Shown here: positions 56,745 to 64,000 of the stretch, in pieces | Numbering within the stretch: position 1 is the first letter of the stretch | Layout of the letters: each line of letters begins with the position of its first letter | Source of the DNA: Hyphomicrobiales bacterium | GTDB lineage: Bacteria; Pseudomonadota; Alphaproteobacteria; Rhizobiales; Rhizobiaceae | Assembly: GCA_900469445.1 (NCBI GenBank) | Contig: UBXM01000023.1 | Coordinates: 140,838 to 204,837, forward strand | Length of the DNA stretch: 64,000 nucleotides | Direction of reading: 5' to 3' | Notes under the pieces: model-generated | Told to the model about the DNA's origin: nothing | What the model saw: only the letters and a program-made list of their open reading frames with translations | Databases searched by the model: none | Made by a program: the position numbers and the translations under genes

Positions 56745-58253
56745 ATGGCATTTCTCGATGTCCTCATGCTGGGCTTCTCCGAAGCCTTTACCCCGACCAA
56801 CCTCTTCTTCTGTTTCGTAGGTGCACTGCTGGGTACGCTGATCGGCGTCCTGCCGGGGATCGGCCCGACTGCCACAGTCGCGATCCTGCTGCCTGTCACG
56901 TTTTTTCTGCCGCCGCTCGGCGCTCTCATCATGTTGGCAGGCATCTTTTATGGTGCGCAATATGGTGGCTCGACGACTGCGATCCTGGTCAATCTGCCCG
57001 GTGAGGCCTCGGCGGTCGTCACGGCGATCGACGGATACCAGATGGCCCGAAAGGGACGAGCGGGGGCAGCACTCGCGATCGCAGCCCTCGGCTCCTTCTT
57101 TGCCGGGACGGTAGCGACTATCGGTCTTGCGGTCGCCGGCCCGACGCTTTCGTCCTTTGCGCTGTCCTTTGGACCGGCCGAATATGTCTCGCTTTGTATA
57201 TTCGGTCTGCTGGCGGCAACGATCTTGGCGCATGGATCGGTGATCAAGGCGATCGGCATGGTTTGCCTGGGCCTCGTCCTCGGCATGGTCGGCATCGATG
57301 TCAACAGCGGCTCGACGCGCCTTACCTTCGGTTCTACCGAACTTTATGACGGTATCGATTTCGTCGTTATAGCCGTCGGCCTGTTCGGTGTTGCCGAGAT
57401 CGCCAGCAATCTCGAATTCAAGGAAGCACGCGGCGTGCTGCAAAGCACGATTGGCCGTCTTTGGCCGACTAAGCAGGAGTTCAAGGAAAGCTGGGGCGCG
57501 GTCCTTCGCGGCACCGGTGTCGGCACCATTCTCGGCGTTCTGCCGGGCGGCGGCGCGACGCTCAGCGCATTCAGCGCCTATTCGGTTGAGAAAAAGATCT
57601 CCAAGACGCCCGAAAAATTCGGCCATGGGGCGATTGCCGGCGTGGCCGGCCCGGAGGCCGCCAATAATGCCGGAGCGCAATCATCCTTTATTCCGCTTCT
57701 CACCCTCGGCATTCCATCGAACTCGATCATGGCAATGATGCTCGGCGCCATGACGATCCACGGGATCACACCCGGTCCATCGGTCATCCAGAACCAGCCG
57801 GAACTGTTCTGGGGGCTCGTGGCGTCGATGTGGATCGGCAATGCGATGCTGCTCGTCATCAACCTGCCACTGATCGGCGTTTGGGTTCGTCTGCTGAAGG
57901 TGCCTTACCGCCTTCTCTATCCGGCGATCCTGTTGTTCTGCTGCATCGGCGTCTACAGCGTCAACAATCGCGGCTTCGACGTCGCATTGGTGATCCTGTT
58001 CGGCGTGCTCGGCTATGTCCTGCGAAAAGCCAAATGCGAAGCGGGTCCGCTGCTCCTTGGCTTCGTTCTGGGGCCGCTCCTCGAAACGAACCTGAGACGG
58101 GCCCTGCTCTTGTCACAGGGCGATCCTCTCGTTTTCGTCGAGCGTCCGATCAGCGCCGTCCTGTTGCTGATCACGGCGGGCATGCTGCTCACGCTGATCC
58201 TTCCAGCTATCCGCAAGGGTCGTAAGGAAGCGTTCGAGGCCAGCGAGGACTGA
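56745..58253 (+). CDS. tctA: Tripartite tricarboxylate transporter large permease (TctA)
   Basis: A 502-residue membrane protein. Signatures include GTLIGVLPGIGPTATVAILLPVTF, FYGAQYGGSTTAILVNLPGEASAVVTAIDGYQMARKGRAGAALAIAALGSFFAGT and the second-half GVGTILGVLPGGGATLSAFSAYSVEK. It carries the solute across the inner membrane. It follows TctC and TctB and precedes an FMN oxidase, the likely first enzyme for the imported hydroxyacid. Confidence 0.95.
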   Translation: MAFLDVLMLGFSEAFTPTNLFFCFVGALLGTLIGVLPGIGPTATVAILLPVTFFLPPLGALIMLAGIFYGAQYGGSTTAILVNLPGEASAVVTAIDGYQMARKGRAGAALAIAALGSFFAGTVATIGLAVAGPTLSSFALSFGPAEYVSLCIFGLLAATILAHGSVIKAIGMVCLGLVLGMVGIDVNSGSTRLTFGSTELYDGIDFVVIAVGLFGVAEIASNLEFKEARGVLQSTIGRLWPTKQEFKESWGAVLRGTGVGTILGVLPGGGATLSAFSAYSVEKKISKTPEKFGHGAIAGVAGPEAANNAGAQSSFIPLLTLGIPSNSIMAMMLGAMTIHGITPGPSVIQNQPELFWGLVASMWIGNAMLLVINLPLIGVWVRLLKVPYRLLYPAILLFCCIGVYSVNNRGFDVALVILFGVLGYVLRKAKCEAGPLLLGFVLGPLLETNLRRALLLSQGDPLVFVERPISAVLLLITAGMLLTLILPAIRKGRKEAFEASED

Positions 58254-58322
58254 GACTGAATGGCGAACCGCTTTTCTACCGAGCGGTTCGCCCAGATTTT
58301 CACCAAATGGAGAGAGATTTTC

Positions 58323-59534
58323 GTGGCAGACATCGGCGCTGGGCGGAAAAGCGTGGCCCTAAACGCTATCCTCAGTCTTGATGACTTCGAGAAAAAGGCT
58401 CGGCGCCATCTGCCAGGCCCGCTCTTTGGCTACATTGCCGGAGCAAGCGAAACGAACGCCTCGCTGCGTAACAATGCGCAATCGTTTACGGAATACGCCT
58501 TTCGCACACGTGTTCTCAGGGATGTCTCAAAGCGTTCGGCAAAGACAACGCTGTTCGGTCGAACCTATGATGCACCGATCGGCATTGCACCGATGGGCAT
58601 CAGTGCGCTCATGGCCTATCGTGGCGACATAGCGCTTGCCACCGGGGCTGCCGAAGCCGGCATAGGCATGATCATGAGCGGCTCCTCGCTGATCCGGCTC
58701 GAAGACGTCGCTGCGGCCGCACCACATGCATGGTTTCAAGCCTATCTTCCCGGAGAGCCCGATCGTATTGACGCACTTGTCGATCGTGTCGCTAACGCAG
58801 GCTTCGAGACGCTTGTGCTGACCGTCGATACAGCAGCGCTTGCCAATCGCGAAAACAATATTCGAGCCGGCTTCTCGACCCCGCTCCGTCCAAGTCTGCG
58901 CCTTGCTTGGGAGGGAGTTTCTCACCCTCGCTGGACTATCGGGACATTCCTGAAAACGATCATTAGACACGGCATTCCGCATTTCGAGAATTCCTATGCC
59001 ACCCGAGGTGCTCCGATCATCGCCTCCAACGTGATGCGCGATTTCGGCAAGAAGGATCATCTGAACTGGAAGCATCTCGAGCGCATCCGCGCTCGCTGGA
59101 ACGGTAATCTCGTCGTCAAAGGCGTATTGCATCCCGATGATGCAGCACATGCTGTCGAAATTGGCGCGAATGGCATCATAGTCTCCAATCACGGAGGTCG
59201 CCAGCTGGATGCAACGATGGCGCCGCTTGATGCGCTTCCGGGCATTGCCGAAAGGGTCGGTAGAGATATTGCGGTGATGGTCGATGGCGGTTTTCGCCGA
59301 GGAGCCGATATCGTCAAGGCCCTGGCCCTGGGAGCGGACTTCATATTCGTCGGACGACCATTCCTTTATGCGGCGGCGGTCGGTGGAGAGCCCGGCGTCA
59401 TTAAAGCTGCCGAAATCCTGAAGACGGAACTCCATCGCAACATGGCGCTTCTCGGTGTGACGAGCCTTGAGGACATTTCGCCGGACTATCTATTTAGGAT
59501 AGGCCCGCAACAGCATACGATCCCGCACGGGTGA
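58323..59534 (+). CDS. FMN-dependent alpha-hydroxyacid dehydrogenase (LldD-like)
   Basis: About 403 residues of the FMN hydroxyacid oxidase family: SLDDFEKKARRHLPGPLFGYIAGASETN, PIGIAPMGISALMAYRGDIALATGAAEAGIGMIMSG, LVVKGVLHPDDAAHAVEIGANGIIVSNHGGRQLD with catalytic His and Arg, and MVDGGFRRGADIVKALALGADFIFVGRPFLY. It oxidises an L-2-hydroxyacid to the 2-oxoacid. A GTG at 58323 has GGAGAGAG upstream; the ATG at 58260 gives a longer, family-unlike N-terminus without a ribosome site. Last gene of the TctCBA unit. Confidence 0.92.
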   Translation: MADIGAGRKSVALNAILSLDDFEKKARRHLPGPLFGYIAGASETNASLRNNAQSFTEYAFRTRVLRDVSKRSAKTTLFGRTYDAPIGIAPMGISALMAYRGDIALATGAAEAGIGMIMSGSSLIRLEDVAAAAPHAWFQAYLPGEPDRIDALVDRVANAGFETLVLTVDTAALANRENNIRAGFSTPLRPSLRLAWEGVSHPRWTIGTFLKTIIRHGIPHFENSYATRGAPIIASNVMRDFGKKDHLNWKHLERIRARWNGNLVVKGVLHPDDAAHAVEIGANGIIVSNHGGRQLDATMAPLDALPGIAERVGRDIAVMVDGGFRRGADIVKALALGADFIFVGRPFLYAAAVGGEPGVIKAAEILKTELHRNMALLGVTSLEDISPDYLFRIGPQQHTIPHG

Positions 59535-59788
59535 GCTCATCTTAAAAGATAAGCAATGCGCGCCGACGCTTCAGGCTACCACAGCTTCGCCGGTGTCCGG
59601 CGCGTAGGCCGCCACTTTCAGCTTCGCAGTCAGGGATTTGGTGTTCCAGGATCTGCAACAGACTTTTGCAGATCACGCGACTATCCAGCCGGTCTCTGCA
59701 GCGCTACCAACGGTCCCTTGTAAGCGGATTCCGAGGAATACGCGGCGACACCGGCTCTCTCGAGCAGTTGATACTGAAAGGCGAATGT

Positions 59789-61552
59789 ATGGCAGAAGCG
59801 AGCTTGGGGCAGACGATCGGACCTGCAATCGTCCTGATGGGAGCGGCGGTGGCCGCGGTGCCTTTGTTCCGGCGGCTCGGTCTGGGATCGGTTCTTGGTT
59901 ACTTCTCGGCCGGCGTGCTCGTCGGTCCATCGGTGCTCGGCCTGTTCACCGACACGCTGTCCATCCTGCATTTTTCCGAGCTCGGTGTGGTGATGTTCCT
60001 GTTCGTGATCGGGCTTGAACTGCGCCCGCACAAGCTGTGGGCCATGCGCGGCCAGATTTTCGGGCTGGGACTGGTGCAGGTGGCGGTGGCCACTGCGGCG
60101 CTTGCCCTGACGGGAATGCTGATATTCGCTCTGCCGGGGCCGGTGGCTTTCGTTGCCGGTGCAGGTTTCGTTCTCTCCTCGACTGCCGTCATCATGTCGG
60201 TGCTGCAGGACCGCGGTGAGATGTCGAGTGCCGAGGGTCAGAAATCCGTCTCGATCCTCCTCTTCGAAGACCTGATGATTGTTCCGCTTCTGGCGGTGGT
60301 CGCATTCCTGTCTCCGCTATCGCAAGAGCAGTCGGGCTGGATCGACATTCTGTTGGCCGTCGGCGCGCTCATCGCCTTGCTGGGCGTTTCCAAATGGGGT
60401 CTCAATCCGTTTTTCGCGCTTTTGGCACGCGCCCGGACGCGCGAGGTGATGACGGCTGGAGCGCTGCTCGTGGTTCTGGGGGCGGCGCTGCTGATGGATG
60501 CCGCCGGCCTTTCCATGGCAATGGGGGCCTTTCTCGCCGGGGTGATGTTGTCGAGCTCGAGTTATCGCCACCAGATCGAGAGCGACATCGAGCCGTTTCG
60601 CGGCCTGCTGATGGGACTGTTCTTTCTCGCCGTCGGGATGTCGCTGGACCTGTCGGTCGTCGCGGCGGAATGGTGGCTGCTCCTGTCCATGCTGGTCGCT
60701 TTCACCATCGCCAAGGGGCTGGTGGTCTATGGGGTGGCGCGGCTGTTCGGCGGCTCCAATCACAAGGCACTGCACCGCACCTCGATGTTTCTGCAGGGAG
60801 GGGAGTTCGCCTTCGTGCTCTATTCCGCTGCCGCAGCGGGCGGCGTGATCGACGCGCGCGAGAATGCCTTGTTCACGACCGTCGTCATCTTCTCCATGGC
60901 CCTGACGCCGCTTCTCATGCTTGCGGCGGATCGATTGCTGCGGAATGAAGCGTCGATGGACGGGATCGACCTCGCTCGTGATCTGAAGGGCAGGGTACTG
61001 ATGATCGGCTTCGGGCGTTTTGGCCAGATCGCGTCGCAAATGCTGCTCGCAAGGGGCGTCAGCCTGTCGGTGATCGACACGAACCCCGACCGCATCCGTG
61101 ATGCCGGACGGTTCGGTTTCAAGGTCTTTTTCGGAGATGGCACGAGGCTCGATACCCTGCGCCATTCCGGCGCCGGCTCCGCCGATGCACTGATGATCTG
61201 CATCAACGATCCAAAGGCGGCAATGCACATGGTGGAACTGGCGCAGCATGAGTTTCCGCAGGCCAGGATCCTGGTGAGAAGCTACGATCGCGGCCACGCG
61301 GTCGAACTGATCCGCGCAGGTGTGGATTATCAGATCCGCGAGACGGTGGAATCCGCCTATCTCATGGGGGCGGAAGGGCTTCGGGCATTGGGATATGCCG
61401 AGCTGGATATCGAGGAGACAGCTGAAGACGTTCGTCAGCGGGATGAAGATCGTCTTTCGGAACAGGTGCAGGGAGACGACATGTCAGGCCGCGACCGCTT
61501 GCTGCTCCAGCCGATTCCCGAGCCGCTGAGCAAAGCGACGGCCAAAGATTAG
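59789..61552 (+). CDS. KefB/KefC-type CPA2 cation:proton antiporter with TrkA-N domain
   Basis: A 587-residue protein. About twelve membrane helices (GPAIVLMGAAVAAVPLFRRLGLGSVLGYFSAGVLVGP, ELGVVMFLFVIGLELRPHKLW) form the Na+/H+-exchanger domain; a cytoplasmic RCK/TrkA-N domain follows (GRVLMIGFGRFGQIASQMLLARGVSLSVIDTNPDR). Kef systems exchange K+ for H+ and are gated by glutathione adducts; no KefF/KefG partner is nearby. ATG 59789 with AAAGG upstream gives the family start. Confidence 0.93.
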   Translation: MAEASLGQTIGPAIVLMGAAVAAVPLFRRLGLGSVLGYFSAGVLVGPSVLGLFTDTLSILHFSELGVVMFLFVIGLELRPHKLWAMRGQIFGLGLVQVAVATAALALTGMLIFALPGPVAFVAGAGFVLSSTAVIMSVLQDRGEMSSAEGQKSVSILLFEDLMIVPLLAVVAFLSPLSQEQSGWIDILLAVGALIALLGVSKWGLNPFFALLARARTREVMTAGALLVVLGAALLMDAAGLSMAMGAFLAGVMLSSSSYRHQIESDIEPFRGLLMGLFFLAVGMSLDLSVVAAEWWLLLSMLVAFTIAKGLVVYGVARLFGGSNHKALHRTSMFLQGGEFAFVLYSAAAAGGVIDARENALFTTVVIFSMALTPLLMLAADRLLRNEASMDGIDLARDLKGRVLMIGFGRFGQIASQMLLARGVSLSVIDTNPDRIRDAGRFGFKVFFGDGTRLDTLRHSGAGSADALMICINDPKAAMHMVELAQHEFPQARILVRSYDRGHAVELIRAGVDYQIRETVESAYLMGAEGLRALGYAELDIEETAEDVRQRDEDRLSEQVQGDDMSGRDRLLLQPIPEPLSKATAKD

Positions 61553-61643
61553 GCACCGTCAGTGCTGGACAACAGCTCGATCTGGACGACGCCATTTTCG
61601 CCGCCTGAAAGTGGTCGCCGATTTCGGCGGTCTTCTTCGGGCG

Positions 61644-62561
61644 CTAATTCCAGACTGGACCCGGGCCCTGCGCGGCGACCTGTTGCTCAAAGCACTCGAT
61701 CAGCATTTCGGTAAGCACGCGCACCTTTCTGAGCGGATACGGAGTGGGCGAACGCACAACGTAAATGCCTGCCGGCGGTGGCGGGTGGTTTGTCATAAGC
61801 GGCAAAAGCGCCCCCGCCGCCACATATTCGTCGGTGATGCCATCCGGCAGATAGGCTATGCCCACGCCGGCCACGGCTGCCGCCACGAGCGCGACAGCGT
61901 TGTCAGCCTTAAAGCGACCTCGCGGGTTGACGCTGACGACTTTCTCGCCATCGAGAAAATGCCACGGTTCCGTACCCTGCATGAGTGCCTGATGAGCCTG
62001 AATATCCTCCGGCTTTTCAGGTGAGCCGTGTTTGGCGACATAATCCGGGCTCGCAACCAGCTTGCCATATAGTGGCCCTACACGTCTGGCGACGAGATTT
62101 GATTCCTGAAGGTAGCCCAGCCGGATGGCGCAATCATAGCCATCGGCAACGAGATCGACGACCTGATCGCTATAATGGGTCTGGATCTGCAGCAGCGGGT
62201 GGTGCTGCGCCATTTGCGCGATGACGGGAGCAAGATGTGTCGGGCCGAATGACAACGGCGCGGCAATACGCAACCGTCCGCGCAACTCGCCTTCGGGCAG
62301 GATTGTTTCCTTGGCCAAATCGATCTCGGCGCTGACACGGGCGGCATAATCCCTGAAAAGACTCCCGGCCTCGGTGGGATACACTCCGCGTGTGGTCCTG
62401 ACCAGAAGCTGGATACCAAGCTCGTTTTCCAACCTAGTAAGCTGACGGCTGACCATTGACTTGGAAACACCCAGTCGCTGCGCGGCGGCGGAAACGCCGC
62501 CGATATCAACGACTTCGACAAAAGCCCGCAAATCCTCAATGTCCAAGTTGGCGTTCCCCAT
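61644..62561 (-). CDS. LysR-family regulator next to an LLM oxidoreductase
   Basis: A 305-residue LysR protein of the CrgA-like group: MGNANLDIEDLRAFVEVVDIGGVSAAAQRLGVSKSMVSRQLTRLENELG, then the effector domain (LRGRLRIAAPLSFGPTHLAPVI, IRLGYLQESNLVARRVG). I start at ATG 62561. It is divergent from the LLM enzyme 248 bases away and probably controls it. Confidence 0.93.
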   Translation of the reverse strand: MGNANLDIEDLRAFVEVVDIGGVSAAAQRLGVSKSMVSRQLTRLENELGIQLLVRTTRGVYPTEAGSLFRDYAARVSAEIDLAKETILPEGELRGRLRIAAPLSFGPTHLAPVIAQMAQHHPLLQIQTHYSDQVVDLVADGYDCAIRLGYLQESNLVARRVGPLYGKLVASPDYVAKHGSPEKPEDIQAHQALMQGTEPWHFLDGEKVVSVNPRGRFKADNAVALVAAAVAGVGIAYLPDGITDEYVAAGALLPLMTNHPPPPAGIYVVRSPTPYPLRKVRVLTEMLIECFEQQVAAQGPGPVWN

Positions 62562-62808
62562 TCCGCAACATTGCTTTGCAGCAACGAGCACTACCGCATC
62601 ATGAACCGAAATGACAGTCTTCGCGCCACGGTGCCGATGGCGAGTGTGCGGGTCGTGGAGTGTGTTTTCGTAGAAGGAAAGCAGTGCCCGCCGGCCCGGA
62701 TGATGGGGCGTTATGGCGTCCACCTGCTGGTCGGGTGCAGCGATCATGACAGCTCAGGCTCGCCGTCTCGGTAACCAGCCGCATCCCGCAAATTTCAAGG
62801 AATACGCG

Positions 62809-63846
62809 ATGGAAATAGGTATCGACAGTTTTGCAGCCATTCTTCCCGATCCGGCAACAGGCCGCCTTCCATCTCCTACCGACCGCATGGCCGAACTGAT
62901 CGAGGAAGTCGAAGTCGCGGACCGTGTCGGACTGGACGTGTTTGGTATCGGTGAACATCACCGTGGGGAATTTCTCGATTCCGCGCCCGCCATCATTCTC
63001 GCAGCCGCCGCGGCACGCACGAGCCGGATCAGGCTGACGAGCGCGGTGACCGTCCTGAGTGCCGCCGACCCGGTGCGCGTCTTCCAGGAATTCGCAACGC
63101 TGGATCTGATTTCCAGGGGGCGCGCGGAAATCGTTGTCGGTCGCGGGTCCTTCGCTGAGGCTTATCCGCTGTTCGGCCTCGATACGCGCGACTATGACGA
63201 CCTCTTCGCGGAAAAGCTCGATCTTTTGCTTGCGCTGGGCGAGACGACCAATGTCACCTGGGAGGGGCGTTTCCGCCCGTCGCTCAACGGACAAGGCGTT
63301 TTTCCGCGCCCTCACCAATCGCAGTTGCCGATATGGATCGGCGTCGGTGGCACGCCACAATCTTTCGCGCGGGCCGGCGCTCTCGGCCTTCCTCTGATGG
63401 TGGCAATCATTGGCGGAAGTTTCGATCGCTTCCGCCCGCTGATCGATCTCTACCGTGAAGCGGGAAAGCGTGCAGGACATAGCCCGGATGTGCTGAAGGT
63501 CGGTGTGCATGCCATGGGCTTTGTCGGCGAGACGGATGCTGCCGCAAAGGACGCCTTTTTTCCCGGTTGGGCGCATCTGACGACGACGATCGGTCGCGAG
63601 CGCGGATGGTCGCCGCCGACACGTCAGCAATTTGAAACGATGGCCGGCCCGCAGGGCGCTTTCCTCATCGGCGATCCGCAAACCGTGGCAGCCAAGATGC
63701 AGCAGGCCAGCGAGATATTGGGCGGGGTTTCGCGCATCACGTTCCAGATGAGTACGGCCTCTCTCGATGCCACAGCGATGAAGCGGTCGATCGAACTTCT
63801 CGGCACAGAAGTCGCGCCAATCATCAGGGCAAATCACGTGACGTAA
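62809..63846 (+). CDS. LLM-class flavin-dependent oxidoreductase (luciferase-like)
   Basis: A 345-residue luciferase-fold enzyme: MEIGIDSFAAILPD, ADRVGLDVFGIGEHHRGEFLDSAPAIILAAAAARTSRIRLTSAVTVLSAADPVRVFQEFATLDLISRGRAEIVVGRG, and PIWIGVGGTPQSFARAGALGLPLMVAI. It likely uses F420 or FMN to oxidise or reduce a small molecule. AAGGA is eight bases before ATG 62809. Divergent from the LysR gene. The substrate is unknown. Confidence 0.93.
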   Translation: MEIGIDSFAAILPDPATGRLPSPTDRMAELIEEVEVADRVGLDVFGIGEHHRGEFLDSAPAIILAAAAARTSRIRLTSAVTVLSAADPVRVFQEFATLDLISRGRAEIVVGRGSFAEAYPLFGLDTRDYDDLFAEKLDLLLALGETTNVTWEGRFRPSLNGQGVFPRPHQSQLPIWIGVGGTPQSFARAGALGLPLMVAIIGGSFDRFRPLIDLYREAGKRAGHSPDVLKVGVHAMGFVGETDAAAKDAFFPGWAHLTTTIGRERGWSPPTRQQFETMAGPQGAFLIGDPQTVAAKMQQASEILGGVSRITFQMSTASLDATAMKRSIELLGTEVAPIIRANHVT

Positions 63847-64000
63847 ATTCGGGGCCATGCTGCAAACGGGACCTGCAGATACACCTCGATGGCAAGCCGG
63901 TCGCCAGTTCGAACTATGTCAGGATACACGGCTCACTCGACACGCCGGGTGAAGCCGCCAATCGGAAAGGGTGGAAACACATGAGTTGGAACCCCGCAAT
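63847..64000 (+). CDS. Possible start of a further gene at the window edge
   Basis: Bases 63981-63983 are an ATG (MSWNPA, running off the end) preceded by a purine-rich GGAAAGGGTGGAAACAC. The frame is also open upstream with protein-like sequence (DLQIHLDGKPVASSNYVRIHG, then SLDTPGEAANRKGWKH), so either a gene starts here or this is part of a truncated one. Nothing can be named. Confidence 0.25.

Overview
The window looks like an accessory, catabolism-rich stretch of a GC-rich alphaproteobacterial genome, most likely Rhizobiaceae (Rhizobium/Agrobacterium/Neorhizobium-like) and perhaps a secondary replicon. This rests on the families present: TRAP, TTT and UgpB-type transporters, a FecIRA-type iron locus, a hybrid kinase with an HDLRQPIHA H-box, DUF2325, and many LysR/LacI/IclR regulators paired with catabolic operons. 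I see no rRNA, convincing tRNA, CRISPR array or intact insertion sequence. Species cannot be fixed from reading alone.

Bases 1-8242 hold what I consider the most interesting system, a peptide natural-product island. A hybrid sensor kinase (cut by the window start) and a LuxR-type response regulator flank a graspetide locus: a 65-residue precursor with a double-glycine-type (GA) leader and two plesiocin-like TTxxxxEE repeats, an ATP-grasp ligase, a C39-peptidase ABC exporter and an HlyD-type partner. Four more very small peptides around it (40, 51, 60 and 54 residues) carry the same leader type, which suggests one exporter matures an ester-crosslinked peptide and several unmodified microcin-like peptides. 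A shared 23-bp box lies upstream of three of the five peptide genes at -35 distance, and a strong hairpin separates precursor from ligase.

Bases 8243-22213 carry a DUF2325 coiled-coil protein, msrC, an ABC exporter fused half-transporter with a P-loop partner, a LysR-controlled operon (CitMHS transporter, DUF1932-type dehydrogenase, RraA-type aldolase), an MscS channel, and a scar where a response-regulator stub meets a LysR remnant, followed by an SDR gene.

Bases 22214-32672 are a sugar-acid locus: DUF1537 kinase, RuBisCO-like protein with an intact KDDE motif, VOC protein, TRAP binding protein, LacI regulator, fused TRAP permease, glycerate kinase and an SLC13 transporter.

Bases 32846-37500 form an apparent envelope regulon: an ECF sigma factor and membrane anti-sigma factor, with a subtilase, an Asp-rich secreted protein, an Asn/Ser-repeat secreted protein and an unknown protein. 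Four of these genes have an upstream GGAAT-N16-CGTT (or CGTC) element.

Bases 37619-44408 hold a LysR-controlled UgpB-type ABC importer with a metallophosphoesterase and a HAD phosphatase. Bases 44568-52368 are a complete siderophore/ferric-citrate type uptake system (FecB, two permeases, ATPase, STN-containing TonB receptor, FecR, FecI), all on the minus strand. Bases 52707-59534 are a second RraA locus: hydroxyacid dehydrogenase, IclR, TctCBA and an FMN hydroxyacid oxidase. The window ends with a KefB-type antiporter, a LysR/LLM-oxidoreductase divergent pair and the probable beginning of another gene.
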